Source of the DNA: Pseudodesulfovibrio sp. S3
Lineage (GTDB): Bacteria; Desulfobacterota; Desulfovibrionia; Desulfovibrionales; Desulfovibrionaceae
Length of the DNA stretch: 64,000 nt
Reading direction: 5' to 3'
Assembly: GCF_004025585.1 (NCBI RefSeq)
Contig: NZ_QTZO01000003.1
Span: forward strand, 283,472 to 347,471
Within the stretch, counting starts at the first letter, position 1; each line of letters starts with the position of its first letter. Of this stretch, positions 60,894 to 64,000 are shown one piece after another. The notes below the pieces were generated by a model. It made no database searches, had not been told where the DNA came from, and saw nothing but the letters and a program-made list of their open reading frames with translations. A program made the position numbers and the translations under genes.

Positions 60894-61781
60894 TTAACCG
60901 TTGAAAACGGTCTTTAACTGACGAAACAGAGTCAAAAGCAAGGCGTTCGGCGCATCATTGCCGTCTATATTCAAACGGATAATCTCGGTCACAGTATTAT
61001 TGCTGGGCGTCACGGTCTTTTTTGCCACCAAAACAATATTCTGCTCTCGGTCCTTATTCTTGGTTTCAGTACGGACTACCAACACCCAATGACCGTTTTG
61101 ACGATTCCACGAAGTACTCACCGCAACAGATTCCGACTCCTTGCGCTCAATGAGCTGCACAAAATCTTCAAGAGAAAAATGCTTCTTGCCTTTGCCCTGC
61201 ACGCCCAGATACTCTCCGCCGGACGCAATCACCAACGGCATTGCAAGAAAATCGGCTGGAGGAAAGTCAATTCCGCCCTCAGTACCACGACCAGCCAACC
61301 GCCGCTTGACAGACGCCAGATCCCTCTTGAGCCCCTCCAACGCCTCCTGATGACGACGTTCTACCTCGTCCCTCTCAGCGCATAACGCTGCCACCTCATC
61401 CCTGAGCGATCTGATTTCGCTCCGAAACAAAGACTGGTTATCCAGCGCATCAGAAATCTTCGACAACACCCCGGACAGCCCAAAAACGACGTCTTTGGAC
61501 GACGACTGTTCAAAAGACTGTTCATGCTGTTGATCATTCATTAACACACTGAATTTAAGGGCTAACTCATGCTCAATCTGTTCAGTCGACCAATTGTCAT
61601 TAAACATCTTTCGAATCCTCCTGAATATTTCCAGAACCTCAACCGGATACCTGGTCCGACGCCCGCCACCACCTTCAGTAGGTATATACTTTGAGAACTT
61701 ATCCTTGTAATAGACGATCGTCGACGGCGGAATATCCAACTGTCGACCAACCTCTCTCAAGCTGATAAACCTCTTATTCAT
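60894..61781 (-). CDS. MerR-type helix-turn-helix regulator with coiled coil and unknown C-terminal domain
   Basis: A 295-residue protein. Residues 4-75 form a MerR-like winged helix (FISLREVGRQLDIPPSTIVYYKDKFSKYIP, with the Gly-rich wing GGGGRRTRYPVEVLEIFRRI). Residues about 110-165 form a coiled coil (SEIRSLRDEVAALCAERDEV onward). Residues about 170-290 are a beta-rich domain (SVAVSTSWNRQNGHWVLVVRTE, TVTEIIRLNIDGND) I do not recognise, with no Cys metal site. It should bind DNA as a dimer; the signal is unknown. Confidence 0.75.
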   Translation of the reverse strand: MNKRFISLREVGRQLDIPPSTIVYYKDKFSKYIPTEGGGGRRTRYPVEVLEIFRRIRKMFNDNWSTEQIEHELALKFSVLMNDQQHEQSFEQSSSKDVVFGLSGVLSKISDALDNQSLFRSEIRSLRDEVAALCAERDEVERRHQEALEGLKRDLASVKRRLAGRGTEGGIDFPPADFLAMPLVIASGGEYLGVQGKGKKHFSLEDFVQLIERKESESVAVSTSWNRQNGHWVLVVRTETKNKDREQNIVLVAKKTVTPSNNTVTEIIRLNIDGNDAPNALLLTLFRQLKTVFNG

Positions 61782-61880
61782 GCACCCACATCCTGTTGAT
61801 CATCGTTCTTCAACTGCTTATAACTACATAAAGCCAGCTGTGTCAACACAAAAATGAACAACAATGAACAACCACACGGC

Positions 61881-61916
61881 AAAAAAAAGGTGCACCAGCA
61901 GGGCCAGCGCACCTTT
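61881..61916 (-). terminator. intrinsic terminator of the 61.9 kb membrane-protein gene
   Basis: AAAGGTGC (61886-61893) pairs with GCACCTTT (61909-61916) over a 15-base loop; the minus-strand exit is a run of T. Confidence 0.7.
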
Positions 61917-61938
61917 CCGAAGAACAGTGAATTCAAAG

Positions 61939-62391
61939 TTACTGCTCGAGACCTTGCCGAACTTCCTTAAGGGTTTGCAAAACCTGCTGCATCTTGTCCC
62001 GCAATTGTTCGTCCTCAAGGGTGTTGCCGAGATGTGCAGCCTTCATGGCCATTTCGTTGACAATATCCTGTGCAATCATTTTTTTCATTTGCGATGGCAT
62101 CCCCTGTTCCATCTGGACAAGTCGCTGATCAATTCCAGCCATTTCCTGTCGCAATGACCCTAAGCCCTTAACTTCTTCAGTAAGTCCAGCAATATTCCTA
62201 TTCATGCCGAAAAAAAAGATAACAAGAAGGACCACCACCAGCAATGAGACGATTACGGCCACCTTGCTCATATCTCTACTGGTAGCAGCCACTGCAGCGG
62301 ACTCAGCCGACCTTGTGCCGATTGAATCATCAGCGTTCTTGCTATCATGAATAGTTTTGAATTTATGGACGTTATTGTCATCAGAGATCAT
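61939..62391 (-). CDS. bitopic membrane protein with coiled-coil tail, function unknown
   Basis: A 150-residue protein. A polar N-terminal 43 residues precede one membrane helix (VAVIVSLLVVVLLVIFFFGM, about 44-63) and an extended amphipathic coiled coil (GLTEEVKGLGSLRQEMAGIDQR, VQMEQGMPSQMKKM, LQTLKEVRQGLEQ). The ATG at 62391 has GGGAG six bases upstream, and the predicted transcription start lies downstream of the next Met codon at 62442, which excludes it. No family recognised; it may be a scaffold in the envelope. Confidence 0.7.
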   Translation of the reverse strand: MISDDNNVHKFKTIHDSKNADDSIGTRSAESAAVAATSRDMSKVAVIVSLLVVVLLVIFFFGMNRNIAGLTEEVKGLGSLRQEMAGIDQRLVQMEQGMPSQMKKMIAQDIVNEMAMKAAHLGNTLEDEQLRDKMQQVLQTLKEVRQGLEQ

Positions 62392-62443
62392 CGTATTCTC
62401 CCATTTACAATCTGCAATTGTTGTGTCTTCATCACTGTGCATG

Positions 62444-62472
62444 TATATACTTCACGCATCCCATGGAATCAA
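62444..62472 (-). promoter_or_regulatory. candidate promoter of the bitopic membrane-protein gene
   Basis: On the minus strand TTGATT (62472-62467) and TATATA (62449-62444) are 17 bases apart, with a start near 62437. Confidence 0.5.
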
Positions 62473-62555
62473 GGCCAAGACAGAAACAAATAAACCATAC
62501 TATTACTGGCCGATTTTGTTTTACAAAAATCCATACTCTCATATAAGGTATTAAC

Positions 62556-62586
62556 TTGACAGTGATTGGTTAATACTGAATATGAT
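62556..62586 (+). promoter_or_regulatory. candidate promoter of mucR
   Basis: A perfect -35 TTGACA (62556-62561) with TATGAT (62581-62586) at 19 bases, or AATATG at 17. It lies in an AT-rich 233-base gap between divergent genes and leaves a leader of about 83 bases. Confidence 0.4.
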
Positions 62587-62675
62587 GAACAGTAAAATCA
62601 AATAGAATCACGATCAACACGCTAACCAATATACGTTGATTACTTCAGAATCAAACATCATAAAAGGAGAACCAT

Positions 62676-63068
62676 ATGGAAGACTACCTGCAAGAAGCAT
62701 TGGAAATCGTAAAAGCGCAGGCAAGCGTACGAACCATGACTGAAGAAGAAATCACTTCCATGGTGCAAAAACTTTCTGCCGGAATCAAGGCAATTGCTGA
62801 AGGCGACGTCCCGGAAACCGGTGTTCAAGCCACGGTTGATCCGCAAAAAGCTATCCGTGAAAAGACCATATTATGCTGCATTTGCGGAAAATCCTTTAAG
62901 GTCATCACTAAAAAGCATCTTGCCACTCACGGCCTGACCCCTGAAGAATACAGAGAGAAGTGCGGGTACAAGAAAAAACTCCCGCTCGTCTGTAAGTCTC
63001 TTCAGCGTGAACGCCGAAAAAAGATGAAGGAAATGCAGCTCTGGACCAAACGCGGCAAAAAAGAATAA
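62676..63068 (+). CDS. MucR/Ros-family zinc-finger transcriptional regulator
   Basis: A 130-residue regulator. An N-terminal helical oligomerisation part (1-60) precedes the single zinc finger with C67, C70, H81 and H85, then LTPEEYREKCGYKKKLPLVCKSLQ, the Ros-type recognition extension. The Cys-His spacing is C-x2-C-x10-H-x3-H, one residue longer than Agrobacterium Ros, as in deltaproteobacterial members known to me. A basic tail follows. MucR proteins act as gene silencers on AT-rich DNA. AAGGAGAACCAT precedes the ATG. Confidence 0.9.
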   Translation: MEDYLQEALEIVKAQASVRTMTEEEITSMVQKLSAGIKAIAEGDVPETGVQATVDPQKAIREKTILCCICGKSFKVITKKHLATHGLTPEEYREKCGYKKKLPLVCKSLQRERRKKMKEMQLWTKRGKKE

Positions 63069-63080
63069 TATCACGAAACA

Positions 63081-63112
63081 TAAAAATGCCCAGTTACTAC
63101 TGGGCATTTTCA
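63081..63112. terminator. bidirectional terminator between mucR and the TetR gene
   Basis: A perfect 12-bp stem (63083-63094 with 63099-63110), TACT loop, with T-runs on both strands. Confidence 0.9.
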
Positions 63113-63745
63113 TTTGCTGAGTATTTTTTCCAGCATGAAATCCAATGTCCTTTCAATGCGCCTCCACCCCTCTTCCGACTGCAGATCGACACCTCCCAAA
63201 GAACCATGAATCCGGGATCTTACGGCAAGGAAATTCACAGCTCCAGCCATGACAAGAACAAGGGCCGTCATATCCACCCCTTCAGGCGGATCTTCCTGCA
63301 TCAACTCGAAAAATTCCAACGCTGTCTTTGCTCGCACATCTTCCAAAACTTTTGTGAGATCGTTTCGCTCAATAGCTTCCCAGGCTAGGATCTCCAATGT
63401 ATGCGGTCGGCGCAGAATTGCTCTCAGGTATTGTTTAAAGAAATGAGACATCACCTCAGAAGGCGGCATTTCGTGTATACTTTCCAAATCGTCGCCAAGC
63501 AATTCATCCACAGTAGGCCAGAAATCGACTGTTTGACCGTATGCAGCCACAAGCCCAGGCAACCCGTAAAAATACCGATAGATAAGTTTCTTATCGACAC
63601 CAGCAGCCCTGGCCACCACGTTGACACCCAACTGCTGAAAGCCAACTTCTGCAATAACTTTCCCCACAGTCTTTATAAGCTTATCCTTGGTTAATTCCTT
63701 ATTCCGGATGGGTATGACCTTGGAAACAGTCTTAAGATGTGCCAC
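63110..63745 (-). CDS. TetR-family transcriptional regulator
   Basis: A 211-residue repressor-type protein. The helix-turn-helix KDKLIKTVGKVIAEVGFQQLGVNVVARAAGVDKKLIYRYF spans about residues 20-60, followed by a helical ligand domain (VMSHFFKQYLRAILRRP, ALVLVMAGAVNFLAV). The start is GTG at 63745, placed by AGGAGG five bases upstream; an upstream TTG is less likely. The regulated genes are not evident, since neighbours are mucR and the rrn operon. Confidence 0.85.
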   Translation of the reverse strand: MAHLKTVSKVIPIRNKELTKDKLIKTVGKVIAEVGFQQLGVNVVARAAGVDKKLIYRYFYGLPGLVAAYGQTVDFWPTVDELLGDDLESIHEMPPSEVMSHFFKQYLRAILRRPHTLEILAWEAIERNDLTKVLEDVRAKTALEFFELMQEDPPEGVDMTALVLVMAGAVNFLAVRSRIHGSLGGVDLQSEEGWRRIERTLDFMLEKILSK

Positions 63746-63774
63746 AGCCCCTCCTTCGTTATGATTCAATTTAA

Positions 63775-63803
63775 AGTATCTCAGACTGATTCAATCGTCG
63801 CAA
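63775..63803 (-). promoter_or_regulatory. candidate promoter of the TetR gene
   Basis: On the minus strand TTGCGA (63803-63798) and GATACT (63780-63775) are 17 bases apart. Confidence 0.4.
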
Positions 63804-63891
63804 GGCATTTGCACATAGCCTAACAACGCTAAGAACAATTAAAATTGCCAACTTTCTCGTTTCCCCCCATCGAGTCCGGGTTGGTAGACGC

Positions 63892-63926
63892 AAAAAAGCC
63901 CTGATTCTTTCGAATCAGGGCTTTTT
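63892..63926 (-). terminator. terminator of the rrn operon
   Basis: GCCCTGATTC (63898-63907) pairs with GAATCAGGGC (63912-63921) over TTTC; the minus-strand exit is six T. It follows the 5S gene. Confidence 0.92.
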
Positions 63927-63934
63927 GAAATATT

Positions 63935-64000
63935 CCTTGGCGGCGACCTACTTTCCCACACGCTACCATGCAGTATCATCGGCGATGGAGGGCTTAACTA
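63935..64000 (-). rRNA. rrf: 5S ribosomal RNA, 3' part
   Basis: The minus strand carries the 5S 3' half: CATCGCCGATGATACTGCAT, then GGGAAAGTAGGTCGCCGCCA and the end AAGG. About 66 of roughly 115 bases are inside the window; the remainder and the 23S/16S genes lie beyond the right edge. Confidence 0.93.

Overview
The window reads as a chromosomal core region of a sulfate-reducing deltaproteobacterium of the Desulfovibrionaceae type (Desulfovibrio or Pseudodesulfovibrio-like). This is inferred from the gene families: a deltaproteobacterial MucR/Ros zinc-finger regulator, an aryl-CoA ligase paired with a tandem-ACT protein, a CrcB-DUF190 pair, an H-NOX chemoreceptor beside cheA/cheB, and many small conserved proteins of the kind seen in that family. 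Coding density is high, most genes lie on the minus strand in tightly coupled runs, and I saw no insertion sequence, prophage, CRISPR array or origin.

Layout. Positions 1-3.6 kb: the start of a possible lgt, a Cys-rich protein, tatA, two translationally coupled exported proteins and a SixA-like phosphatase. 3.6-7.2 kb (minus): miaA, coaD, rsmD and a beta-CASP metallo-hydrolase. 7.4-9 kb (plus): a LOG-family protein and a DMT permease. 9-10.7 kb (minus): a chemoreceptor with a cytoplasmic C-terminal PDC-like domain and a sigma-54-type promoter. 10.9-13.4 kb (minus): a zinc-ribbon protein, gpmI, rsfS and a small gene that appears frameshifted. 13.56-15.5 kb (plus): an apparent transcription attenuator with a Phe-Phe-Trp-Phe leader peptide in front of an aryl-CoA ligase and an ACT-domain gene. 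15.7-25 kb: Hpt protein, MATE transporter, cardiolipin synthase, dapB, ligA, potassium channel, uvrB. 25-30.4 kb: a small unknown, aat, clpA-clpS, a CYTH protein, crcB and DUF190. 30.5-36 kb (minus): cheB, cheA (with a predicted MshEN-like insert) and an H-NOX-tailed chemoreceptor. 36-49.6 kb (minus): DUF2062, EF-G, an unknown, bamD, trxB-trxA, fbp-tsaD, a lipoprotein, TPR, FtsB-like, pgsA, Mrp, DUF368 (PopT) and pcm. 49.8-52.4 kb (plus): CBS pair, M23 peptidase and an acidic unknown. 52.4-58.8 kb (minus): the proteostasis set tRNA-Leu, tig, clpP, clpX, lon. 58.9-64 kb: a ThiD-ThiN fusion, three poorly characterised genes, mucR, a TetR regulator and the 3' end of a 5S rRNA belonging to an rrn operon on the minus strand.

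The most interesting item is at 13.6-13.72 kb. There a 16-residue leader peptide with Phe-Phe-Trp-Phe codons is followed by mutually exclusive 1:2, 2:3 and 3:4 pairings and a T-run. This is the classical ribosome-controlled attenuator layout, here in front of a phenylacetate/aryl-CoA ligase plus ACT operon. Second are two predicted ligand inputs to chemotaxis: an MshEN-like tandem motif inside CheA and an H-NOX domain on the neighbouring receptor that keeps the heme His, the YxSxR motif and the distal-pocket Tyr.
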